Origin: Psychrobacillus sp. BL-248-WT-3
GTDB lineage: Bacteria; Bacillota; Bacilli; Bacillales_A; Planococcaceae
Assembly: GCF_012843435.1 (NCBI RefSeq)
Contig: NZ_JABAFC010000037.1
Location: 1-37,738 of the forward strand
Length of the DNA: 37,738 bases
Reading direction: 5' to 3'
How positions within the stretch are numbered: the stretch's first letter is position 1; each line of letters opens with the position of its first letter. A program made the translations under genes and the position numbers. Shown piece by piece: positions 1-7,676 of this stretch. The notes under the pieces are model-generated. The model had not been told where the DNA came from. It was given only the letters and a program-made list of their open reading frames with translations, and searched no databases.

Positions 1-16
1 GAGCCATAAAAAAATA

Positions 17-68
17 CCCCCCAACAGGTAAACAGATTTTTGTTTTTTCATCTGTCTACCTATTGGGG
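17..68 (-). terminator. Rho-independent terminator, minus strand
   Basis: Arms at 19-36 and 51-68 pair at 16 of 18 positions around a T-rich 14-nt loop. Read on the minus strand, the stem is followed after a few bases by a run of seven T (complement of 8-14). There is no T run on the plus-strand side. It is the first terminator downstream of the minus-strand MFS gene at 418, although the tandem repeats lie between them. Confidence 0.7.
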
Positions 69-143
69 AGCATATCATGTAGATGATTTCACGTTTTCTT
101 TATTGTTTAGGAAATTATAAAGTTTTGAATCTGTGGATAAATT

Positions 144-393
144 GATGTCTAGCTCCACCACCTTGCCCCTCGGGGTCAAATGGATAAAAGTTCCGGTGGC
201 TGAAGAGCTGCCTCCTCACTTTTTCCCATTTGCCTGTCGGGGCAAAGATAGGCGGTTACGCTTTTCTGGATGTCTAGCTCCACCACCTTGCCCCTCGGGG
301 TCAAATGGATAAAAGCTCCGGTGGCTGAAGAGCTGCCTCCTCACTTTTCCCCATTTGCCTGTCGGGGCAGACATAGGCGCTTGCGCTTTTCTT
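144..393. repeat. Two tandem copies of a 125-bp fold-back repeat
   Basis: Copy 1 is 144-268 and copy 2 is 269-393. They align without net indel and differ at fewer than ten positions, mostly near the 3' end. Each begins gatgtctagctcc and ends near cgcttttct. Inside each copy the TTGCCCC, CAAATGG and AAAAG blocks are matched by inverted CTTTT, CCATTTG and GGGGCAA blocks, so each copy can fold into a long imperfect hairpin. From memory, sequences of the type GTCTAGCTCC...GCGCTTTTC are dispersed in many Bacillaceae and Planococcaceae genomes; I could not verify this. No gene is visible in 1-417, only this repeat and the terminator before it. Confidence 0.85.
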
Positions 394-417
394 GTTTTGT
401 TTAAAGTTCTTTAAGAC

Positions 418-1569
418 TTAATAGCTAAACTTTTTTCTAGACAGAACAATAAGTATAATAGCTGGAACCGTGCAAAATGCCATTCCTAAAAAGGCTAGTT
501 TTGGTTCTATATCATATAAATAACCACCAGTTAGTGTTAGGACGGCACTACTTAAACTCATGGATAGAGCAGCATAAATTCCTTGGGCAGCAGGTATGAG
601 CCTTTTGTCTAGTGTTCTAGATATATATTGAATAAAGGCATAATGTGCAACTCCAAAAGAAACGGAATGTAGTGCCTGAGTGAGGATAAACATCCAAACC
701 GATGGAAATAGATAGATTCCAATCCAACGAATGGTGGCGCCAATCCCGGCTAAGAGAAACATCCAAGATACTTTCTTATTTGAAAATAACTTGTCAGCAA
801 TAAGAAAGAATACAATTTCAAATATAACAGCAACATTTAAAATGATTCCGATATAAAGGCTGTTGACTCCGATATCCTGAAGATAAATAAATCCATAATT
901 ATTATATGATGCGTGAGACCCCTGTATAAGTACAGTTAACGTTAAAATAATGATAAATTGCTTAGAAGTAAAAAGTTCTTTCCATTTAACAGAGTTTTCT
1001 TTTGTAGTTCTCAAGGGTATTTCACTCAAAGAGGCTGGCATTGGTCTAGAATAGGTCAGCATGATGATTGCAAGTGCAGCTAACATCGTCCAGAGTATTG
1101 CTTGCTCGTCCCATATAGCAGTTACTCCTCCGATAAACAACAGGGCAAACATGAAGCCGACTGATCCAAAGGAACGGCTTTTTCCATAGTGAACTTTGTC
1201 TTTTTGCATAAGAATGGATGCACTACTCTCCATAGCAGGTAATAAGTTAGGATAGATTAAGCTAAACAAAACAGTAATAGTTAATAAAGAATAAAAAGAA
1301 TTAAAGGGTATGTATAAAACAAGTGCTGCAAAGGAAAGTAACGCGAGCAAGCGAAGCACCTTCTGCATACTATACTTACTAGTAGCTCGTGGGAATAAGG
1401 CAAACGTGGAAAAGGCTCTTGCAAGCATTCCAGCACCCATAATAACGCTAGCAGAGGTGACACTAAGGCCTTTAGCATTGGTTAGATAACCGGTCCAATA
1501 GGGCATAAACACTCCCCATGTGAAGAAGAACGTGAAAAAATTAATGGATAACCATTTTTGAGAATTCAT
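418..1569 (-). CDS. MFS permease of the MFS_1-like / YwbF-HcaT group
   Basis: The 383-aa protein is almost entirely hydrophobic and has about twelve membrane segments split by a central basic loop near residues 185-200 (RTTKENSVKW), as in major facilitator permeases. The SRSFGSVGF stretch near residue 130 and the general layout suit the group of putative sugar, nucleoside or phenylpropionate proton symporters that includes B. subtilis YwbF. The substrate cannot be told from sequence. ATG at 1569 is preceded by AAAGAGGT at good spacing. The gene is monocistronic and divergent from the carboxypeptidase gene; transcription probably ends at the minus-strand hairpin at 17-68 after crossing the tandem repeats. 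Confidence 0.8.
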   Translation of the reverse strand: MNSQKWLSINFFTFFFTWGVFMPYWTGYLTNAKGLSVTSASVIMGAGMLARAFSTFALFPRATSKYSMQKVLRLLALLSFAALVLYIPFNSFYSLLTITVLFSLIYPNLLPAMESSASILMQKDKVHYGKSRSFGSVGFMFALLFIGGVTAIWDEQAILWTMLAALAIIMLTYSRPMPASLSEIPLRTTKENSVKWKELFTSKQFIIILTLTVLIQGSHASYNNYGFIYLQDIGVNSLYIGIILNVAVIFEIVFFLIADKLFSNKKVSWMFLLAGIGATIRWIGIYLFPSVWMFILTQALHSVSFGVAHYAFIQYISRTLDKRLIPAAQGIYAALSMSLSSAVLTLTGGYLYDIEPKLAFLGMAFCTVPAIILIVLSRKKFSY

Positions 1570-1738
1570 AGAATGACCTCTTTACTTTCGACTTATTAAA
1601 GCTAAGTAAATGAGCTAACTAGCTGTAATAACTGTCTAGATTTAATTTTTGGTACGAATTTATTTTCGCATAAGTTACAATTTTGAAACGAGTTTAATAA
1701 CATTATAAAGCATTTTAAATTGATTAGGGATAAGTTCT

Positions 1739-2632
1739 ATGAAAAATGTTAAACTAGTAATATCGCTAATTGGAAAGAAGGAAGAGCAAGGGATGCAATC
1801 TAGATTTAGTTTAATGAAGGCAAAAAAGAAAAGAAAGTGGCCAAAAATTGTAGTTAGTATTATTTTGGGTTTAATAGTTGTAAGTGCCGTGGGATGGATT
1901 GGTATAAATGATTGGAATATAGATAAAAGTTTAAAGGCGTTAGGTATTACAGTTCAGGAAGAAAAACATGAGGTTGAACTAGAGAAACCAACGCAAGTAA
2001 TAGAGGAAGCAAAAGATCCAGTAAAAGAGGAGCCTCCAATTGTAGAGGAGCCTATAGAAGAAGTAGATCGTTCAGGGGCAAAAGGTTATGAAGGCAATGA
2101 AACTTTACCTGCCGAGCCAACCTATGTGGATGGAATTTTAATAGCAAGCAAGCAATATCCCCTACCTGCCACTTATGCACCTGGGGAAAGTAAAGAAGCA
2201 AGACAAGCTTTCGAAGCTATGGCAGCTGAAGCAAGGCTTTCCGGTTACGAATTAGTAGCATTTAGTACATACCGTTCTTTTGACTATCAACAGCAGCTAT
2301 ACAATAGATATGTGAGCAATGATGGAGTGGAAGCTGCAGATCGATATAGCGCTCGCCCTGGATACTCTGAGCATCAAACCGGGCTTGCATTCGATATTGG
2401 AGAATTACACTTTGAGCAGCACTTCGCAAGAGAGAGTTTTGGGGAGACGCCAGCTGGCCAATGGTTAGCTTCTAACGCTCATAAATATGGATTTATTATG
2501 CGTTTTCCAAATGGAAAAGAAAAAATTACCGGGTATATGTATGAGCCATGGCATTTTAGATATGTAGGATTGGACCATGCAGCTAAAATATATGAAGCAA
2601 ATACAACATTAGAAGAATATTTAGGCATATAA
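1739..2632 (+). CDS. Membrane-anchored VanY/LdcB-type D,D-carboxypeptidase
   Basis: The likely role is trimming D-alanine from peptidoglycan stem peptides outside the cell. Residues 36-56 form one membrane anchor after a basic stretch (KAKKKRKWPK). An acidic, proline-rich linker follows (about 75-112), then the M15B/VanY domain at about 125-290. Zinc and catalytic residues are visible: H212 and D219 in SEHQTGLAFDIG, and E269 and H272 in EPWHFRYVG. YRSFDYQQQLY near 178-188 is the usual substrate-binding stretch. The start is uncertain: ATG 1739 has AGGGAT upstream, while ATG 1793 (Met19) has GGAAGAGCAAGGG in front. Both starts keep the anchor. B. subtilis YodJ is a plausible relative. Confidence 0.85.
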   Translation: MKNVKLVISLIGKKEEQGMQSRFSLMKAKKKRKWPKIVVSIILGLIVVSAVGWIGINDWNIDKSLKALGITVQEEKHEVELEKPTQVIEEAKDPVKEEPPIVEEPIEEVDRSGAKGYEGNETLPAEPTYVDGILIASKQYPLPATYAPGESKEARQAFEAMAAEARLSGYELVAFSTYRSFDYQQQLYNRYVSNDGVEAADRYSARPGYSEHQTGLAFDIGELHFEQHFARESFGETPAGQWLASNAHKYGFIMRFPNGKEKITGYMYEPWHFRYVGLDHAAKIYEANTTLEEYLGI

Positions 2633-2667
2633 GAAAAAGATCCCATCATTCGTGGGATCTTTTTCTT
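2631..2667. terminator. Bidirectional terminator between vanY-like gene and cls
   Basis: A perfect 15-bp stem (2631-2645 with 2653-2667) encloses a 7-nt loop. Its outer part is A-rich on one arm and T-rich on the other, so it gives a T tract in both directions. It overlaps the last base of the upstream stop codon and lies 30 bases from the end of the convergent cls gene. Confidence 0.88.
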
Positions 2668-2696
2668 GTATTAAGGCAATGGCTTAAATCATCGTT

Positions 2697-4151
2697 TTAT
2701 AAAATTGGAGATATTAGTCGAGCAAGTGATTCCTTAAACTTAATCATAGTCGACCGTTTTTCATAAAGTTCCCATGTAAGTTCAGTAGAAAGCTTCATAT
2801 CCTCTTCAAATAACTCCGCTAATTGATGGGAAGTTTCATTGTCATAAATAAATGCGTTTACCTCGAAATTTAACTTGAAACTTCTAACGTCAATATTAGC
2901 AGTAGCTACAGTAGAAGCTTCATCATCAATAACAATCATTTTCGTGTGTAGGAATCCATTTTCATAAATGAATACTTTTGCCCCAGCTTTGATAAGCTCT
3001 CCAACATATGAATAGGTTGCCCAGTATACAAATAAATGGTCAGGCTTGTTAGGTATCATAATTCTTACGTCTATACCTGAAAGACAAGCTACACGGAGAG
3101 TATCCATAAAGCTAGCATCTGGTATGAAATAGGGGGACTGAATATAAATGTATTTCTTCGCCATCATGATTAATTTTAAATAACCATTTTTAATTTGCTC
3201 CCACTCAGAATCAGGTCCACTCGAAACAATCTGTAATCCAACAGAACCCTTCAAAGGGATAGCTGGGAAAAAACGATCGGAATATTCGATATCGTGTTCT
3301 GCAGAAGCTTGGTTCCAATCGAGTATAAAACGAGTTTGGAGCGGATGAACGGAGCTTCCTTCAATTCTAAGGTGAGTATCTCTCCAGTAACCAAATTTCT
3401 TTTTCTTACCTAAGTATTCATCACCGACGTTGAATCCTCCTATGTACCCAATTCGTCCATCAATGACTACTATTTTGCGGTGGTTTCGGTAGTTCATCCG
3501 TGGGTTGATCAATGGAAGAATGGATGGAAAGAATGCTTCCACGCGTCCGCCTAGCTTAATGAGCTCATGAAAGTGTCGCTTTCGTAAAGAGCGAGAGCCT
3601 GTATCGTCATACAGTATGCGAACCTTTACTCCTTGTTTAGCTTTTGCTAGTAGAACCTTATAAATCTCTTGTCCTAAATTATCTAAACGGAAAATATAGT
3701 ATTGAATGTGTATATGGTCCTTTGCATTTTCTAAGTCGAACAAGAGGGCATCAAACTTTTCACGCCCGTCTGTAAAGATATCCACTTTGTTATCTTGTGT
3801 TAAAACGGCATGGTTATTATTAAGATGCATAATAATCAAATCTTTGTAATGACTAGCGTCATCCAATCTAAAATCAAAGGATTCATCTTCAATAGCTTCC
3901 ATTTGAAACTCAATTAATTTATCGATACCTATTTTACTTTTCCCTTCCCAGCGAAAAAGGGTTTTGCGTCGCAATCTTCTTCCAAACAGTAAATAAATAC
4001 CGAAACCTAGGATGGGGATGAAGAATAGAACTAAAATCCATGCCCAGGTGGAGGACGCATCTCTTCTCTCTAAAAATATTAAGGCGATTGCCAAAGAAAT
4101 ATTTAAAATTAGTATGCCTGTACCAACAAAACCGTATATACTCGCAGCCAA
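2697..4151 (-). CDS. cls: Cardiolipin synthase, ClsA type
   Basis: The enzyme condenses two phosphatidylglycerol molecules into cardiolipin and glycerol at the membrane. The 484-aa length matches bacterial ClsA. Two N-terminal membrane segments (about 4-26 and 36-56) precede two phospholipase-D domains, each with an HxKxxxxD motif: H224/K226/D231 in NHRKIVVIDG and H402/K404/D409 in LHTKMIVIDD. The start is TTG at 4151, preceded by GGGGGTG. The gene stands alone between convergent and divergent neighbours. A possible minus-strand -10 (TATACT, complement of 4188-4193) lies about 40 bases upstream without a clear -35. Confidence 0.92.
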   Translation of the reverse strand: MAASIYGFVGTGILILNISLAIALIFLERRDASSTWAWILVLFFIPILGFGIYLLFGRRLRRKTLFRWEGKSKIGIDKLIEFQMEAIEDESFDFRLDDASHYKDLIIMHLNNNHAVLTQDNKVDIFTDGREKFDALLFDLENAKDHIHIQYYIFRLDNLGQEIYKVLLAKAKQGVKVRILYDDTGSRSLRKRHFHELIKLGGRVEAFFPSILPLINPRMNYRNHRKIVVIDGRIGYIGGFNVGDEYLGKKKKFGYWRDTHLRIEGSSVHPLQTRFILDWNQASAEHDIEYSDRFFPAIPLKGSVGLQIVSSGPDSEWEQIKNGYLKLIMMAKKYIYIQSPYFIPDASFMDTLRVACLSGIDVRIMIPNKPDHLFVYWATYSYVGELIKAGAKVFIYENGFLHTKMIVIDDEASTVATANIDVRSFKLNFEVNAFIYDNETSHQLAELFEEDMKLSTELTWELYEKRSTMIKFKESLARLISPIL

Positions 4152-4295
4152 AATTACACCCCCAACCCTTTTATATCTGTCTTTTCTAGTATAGCCGATT
4201 TAGTTAAAAGAAAGAAGAATTGTAACATATTGAGTAAACCTATAAGCATAAGTAATTAGCAAAATGAAATATACATATAAGGTGTTTGAATAGTC

Positions 4296-4304
4296 TGATA
4301 TAAT
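4296..4304 (+). promoter_or_regulatory. Extended -10 promoter of the exporter operon
   Basis: TGATATAAT is a perfect extended -10 (TG-n-TATAAT), placed 36 bases before the first gene of the ABC exporter operon. No good -35 is seen at the expected distance, which is tolerated in extended -10 promoters. Confidence 0.5.
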
Positions 4305-4339
4305 CAAGGTGGGAATTTAGACTTAAGGAGATGGGGAAA

Positions 4340-5269
4340 ATGCTTCAAGCAAAAAATCTTCAGAAGAAGTTTAAAGAAAAAGAAGTAGTGAAAAAGATAA
4401 ATTTGGAGCTTGGTACAGGAGAATCAATTGGATTGTTAGGTCCAAATGGAGCAGGAAAATCAACTACTATATCCATGCTTTCATCATTAATGAAGCCTAC
4501 AAGTGGAACTGTTCTTTGGAATGGGACTTCCATTGAAGGGAATCCTCAAATGCTTCGTAAGAATTTAGGGGTGGTACCTCAAGAAATAGCCTTGTACCCA
4601 GAGCTTACAGCACAAGAAAACCTAGAGTTTTTTGGACGAATTTATGGGCTGAAAGGAAAAAATTTAGAAACACGGGTGGAGGATGTGCTTGAAAAGATTG
4701 GTTTAAGTGACCGGAGAAAGGACAGAGTAAAAACCTTTTCCGGTGGGATGAAGCGTAGACTTAATATTGGAGCGGCTTTACTACATAAGCCTTCCTTTCT
4801 CATTATGGATGAGCCTACTGTAGGAATAGATCCTCAGTCTCGTGCTTACATATTAGAGGCCGTAAAGCAGCTTGTAGAGGAAGGTATGACGTTACTTTAC
4901 ACAAGTCACTATATAGAAGAGGTAGAGCTGCTTTGCGAAAAGATATACATTATGGACCAAGGTGAAATTATTGCATCGGGAACAAAAGAGGAATTAAAGT
5001 CTTTAGTATCCGACCAACAAACAATTGAGTTAAAGGGTCATTCGCTTTCAGTTGCATTTGAGGAAAGCTTACAGAAGCATTTTCCAACTGCTAACATCCA
5101 TAGGGAAGAAGAAAAACTTTTAGTATCTCTTTCTAAGTTTATGGAGCCATTATCAAGTATTTTTGCAGTTGCTGCCGAAAACGAAGTGACGATTACTTCT
5201 GCAGTAGTTAAAATTCCTTCTCTCGAGGATGTTTTTTTACATTTAACAGGAAGAGCTTTGAGAGACTAG
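4340..5269 (+). CDS. ABC-2 exporter ATPase, LnrL-like
   Basis: This is the ATP-hydrolysing subunit of an ABC exporter made with the next two genes. Numbered from the ATG at 4340: Walker A GPNGAGKST at 34-42, signature SGGMKRR at 134-140, Walker B FLIMDEPT ending near 160, and H-loop histidine in TSHYIEE near 190. A roughly 80-residue C-terminal extension follows, as in drug-export ATPases. The ATG nine bases earlier directly abuts AAGGAG, so the ATG at 4340, spaced 9 nt from it, is preferred (309 aa). Order and sizes match B. subtilis lnrLMN (yfiLMN, linearmycin resistance); the LnrJK two-component system is not in this window. Confidence 0.88.
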   Translation: MLQAKNLQKKFKEKEVVKKINLELGTGESIGLLGPNGAGKSTTISMLSSLMKPTSGTVLWNGTSIEGNPQMLRKNLGVVPQEIALYPELTAQENLEFFGRIYGLKGKNLETRVEDVLEKIGLSDRRKDRVKTFSGGMKRRLNIGAALLHKPSFLIMDEPTVGIDPQSRAYILEAVKQLVEEGMTLLYTSHYIEEVELLCEKIYIMDQGEIIASGTKEELKSLVSDQQTIELKGHSLSVAFEESLQKHFPTANIHREEEKLLVSLSKFMEPLSSIFAVAAENEVTITSAVVKIPSLEDVFLHLTGRALRD

Positions 5270-5280
5270 GGGGGAATAGA

Positions 5281-6555
5281 ATGCTTTTTAATTTAATTAG
5301 TAAGCAACTAAAGGTGATTGTTCGTAATAAGCAGCCGCTTATTATCCTTTTAGCTATGCCTATTATCTTGATTACTATTTTATCATCAGCCTTGGCTGGG
5401 ATCATGGATACAGACGGATCTTCTGCTATTCAGGCTCACTTGGTAATTATAGATGAAACTAGCTGGGAGAAGGAACAGGCATCTATTACAGCCTTTCTAA
5501 AAGAGTCTGGACTGGAAGGGTCAACTCTTAATACTCTTTTGCAAACGTTTGAAGAAAACGATCCTACTAATGTTTTGCAAAATTCAATTCTCCTCTCTAA
5601 GGAAATGGAGAAATATGTAAAAACAACTAACGAAGATATATCTAATCTAGAAGATTTAAGAAAGAGTGATAATGTGGATGGTATCTTAGTCATTCCTGAT
5701 AACTTTAGATTAGATTATATTAAACAATCTTATTTTGACCAAGGAAATAAGCCGAGTTTTGAGTTGTTATTAAATCAAGAGAATGAAATAAGGTCATCTA
5801 TAATTGCTTCAATTCTTGAGGAGTGGAAAAAAGGGTATAGCCAGTCAATGGCGTTAAATAAAGTGGGTATAACTCCAAACGAAGTAATGGGTCAAACAAT
5901 TGCAGTACAAAAATTAGAGCATTTAATGAATGAGGGTGAACGTACTATTCCATCTTCCGTTTATTACTCTGTGGGAATGCTAGTAATGTTTGCTCTTTAT
6001 ATACCCTCCTTTTTGGCAGGATTTGCGTTACAGGAAGTATATTGGAAGGTTTATGACCGAATCCTTTTAGCAGGAGTATCCTCAACCTATTACACTCTTT
6101 CTATATTTATAACAGGGGCAATTGTAGCGTTACTACAACAGGCGATTATATTGCTATATGGAAGCCTGGTGCTGGGAATAGACTGGATTGGCATACAGGC
6201 TATGATTGTAATAGTCATTAGCTTCAGCTTATTTATCGGGGGACTTTCAGCACTTTTAACGGCCTTGCAATTTAAAACGGGAACTGAAGGTATTGCTAAT
6301 GTGTTTAATGGATTAGTCATTACTATTTTCTCCTTCTTAGGAGGCTCCTTCTTTAAAATTAGTGATGTATCCGAGACACTTGGTGACATCGGTGGCTATA
6401 CCCCTAACGGAGCCACGATGAAAGCAATTCTTTCTATTCAAACTGGTGATTCTGTTGGTGTGATATGGCCACAGATGTATGTGCTATATATCGGTCTATT
6501 ATTATGTGTCAGCTTGTCCATTATAGTATTTCCTAAAAGAGGTGTGACATCATGA
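5281..6555 (+). CDS. ABC-2 exporter permease, LnrM-like
   Basis: The 424-aa protein has the ABC-2 permease layout: one N-terminal membrane segment (about 18-40), a soluble extracytoplasmic domain of roughly 180 residues, then about five C-terminal membrane segments (from about 225). PNGATMKAIL near 375 resembles the conserved tail loop of the YhgE/ABC2_membrane_3 family. The ATG follows GGGGGAAT, 11 bases after the ATPase stop. The stop codon overlaps the next start as ATGA, which implies translational coupling. With its neighbour it should form a heterodimeric channel for a hydrophobic or amphipathic compound; the substrate is not deducible. Confidence 0.85.
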   Translation: MLFNLISKQLKVIVRNKQPLIILLAMPIILITILSSALAGIMDTDGSSAIQAHLVIIDETSWEKEQASITAFLKESGLEGSTLNTLLQTFEENDPTNVLQNSILLSKEMEKYVKTTNEDISNLEDLRKSDNVDGILVIPDNFRLDYIKQSYFDQGNKPSFELLLNQENEIRSSIIASILEEWKKGYSQSMALNKVGITPNEVMGQTIAVQKLEHLMNEGERTIPSSVYYSVGMLVMFALYIPSFLAGFALQEVYWKVYDRILLAGVSSTYYTLSIFITGAIVALLQQAIILLYGSLVLGIDWIGIQAMIVIVISFSLFIGGLSALLTALQFKTGTEGIANVFNGLVITIFSFLGGSFFKISDVSETLGDIGGYTPNGATMKAILSIQTGDSVGVIWPQMYVLYIGLLLCVSLSIIVFPKRGVTS

Positions 6556-7661
6556 AGGGCATTTGGATTGCAAGAGCTCAAAATTTAAAGCGAAAGCCGT
6601 TGGTTCTTCTAACAATGACCTTTATGACAGTTGTCCTCGCCTATGTTCTCAGTGGTGGTGTAGGTGGCCAGCAAGCAATTTTTATCACTAATGATCATTC
6701 CAAAACAAGTAGTGACGTATTAGATAAATTAAAATCTTTAGAGGATTATTCCTTTCATCCACTATCTAAAACTGAGTTGGAAGAGAAGATAGAAGGGGAT
6801 CCTGACTTAATAGGAGTGTTACTTACAGAGTCTACGTATACAGTCTTGAGCAGTGCAGAAACAGATGTCGTTAGAAATGTATCTTTAATAATAGAAGCTG
6901 CATATAACGAACTGGCCTTTGAGAAAAGAATAGTAGAAGTTGGCGGTAGGGATAAGTGGAATGAAGTGAATAGAATTTTAGACGATGAGGAAGCCTTTGA
7001 AATCGAGATTAGCGCTATGAATGAAAAGCAGACCTTTCGATATGATGGAGCTCTGCAAAGTTTATTTGGTTATATGCTCTTTTTTGTATTTTATACCATC
7101 TCAACAAATGTTCAATTTATATTGGAAGATAAAAGAACAGGAGTGTGGAATCGTCTAAAGTTAGCTTCTATTAGCCGGACTAAATTATATTTCGGGCATT
7201 TATCTTTTAGCTTTCTAATTGGTTTTTTGCAAATGCTTTTAGTTTTGTTAGTGTTCCGATTTATCGTAGAAACTAATATGTATGGAGCATTCTCGGAAAT
7301 AATTATTATATCGAGTATTTATGTATTATTAGTTTTGGCGATATCATTAATAATCATTTCCCTAGCCAAAACCGTTAGTCAAAGTGGAGTTATTGTTTCC
7401 TTGCTGGCAGTGGCTTTCGCTATGTTAGGTGGGGCATATTGGCCACTTGAAATTGTTCAATCAGAAGGGTTACTGAATATGAAATGGCTGTCTCCTATTT
7501 ACTACGCGATGGAAGCATTAAAAAGAGTTACCATTTATGGGGAAACCTTAAGTGCTGTATCCGCGTACCTATGGATGATGCTTTTATTAGCGGCTACGTT
7601 TATAGCAGGGGGTATATATTTATTAGAAAAGAAAACAGAACGTGGCCATTCTAGTGAGTAA
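6552..7661 (+). CDS. ABC-2 exporter permease, LnrN-like
   Basis: The 369-aa second permease subunit has the same topology: a membrane segment at about 15-35, a shorter extracytoplasmic domain (about 40-170), then five or six membrane segments. LGGAYWPLEIVQ near 295-306 and the following SPIYYAMEALKR match the conserved C-terminal region of ABC-2 permeases. It overlaps the preceding permease by 4 nt and ends only 15 bases before the preferred start of the acyltransferase-aminotransferase gene, so all four genes are probably one transcript. Confidence 0.85.
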   Translation: MKGIWIARAQNLKRKPLVLLTMTFMTVVLAYVLSGGVGGQQAIFITNDHSKTSSDVLDKLKSLEDYSFHPLSKTELEEKIEGDPDLIGVLLTESTYTVLSSAETDVVRNVSLIIEAAYNELAFEKRIVEVGGRDKWNEVNRILDDEEAFEIEISAMNEKQTFRYDGALQSLFGYMLFFVFYTISTNVQFILEDKRTGVWNRLKLASISRTKLYFGHLSFSFLIGFLQMLLVLLVFRFIVETNMYGAFSEIIIISSIYVLLVLAISLIIISLAKTVSQSGVIVSLLAVAFAMLGGAYWPLEIVQSEGLLNMKWLSPIYYAMEALKRVTIYGETLSAVSAYLWMMLLLAATFIAGGIYLLEKKTERGHSSE

Positions 7662-7676
7662 AAAGGGGGAATGGAA

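Noticed and set aside
144-393. Repeat pair as a CRISPR array or transposon
   Set aside because: The two units are adjacent without spacers, are 125 bp long, and there is no transposase or cas gene nearby.
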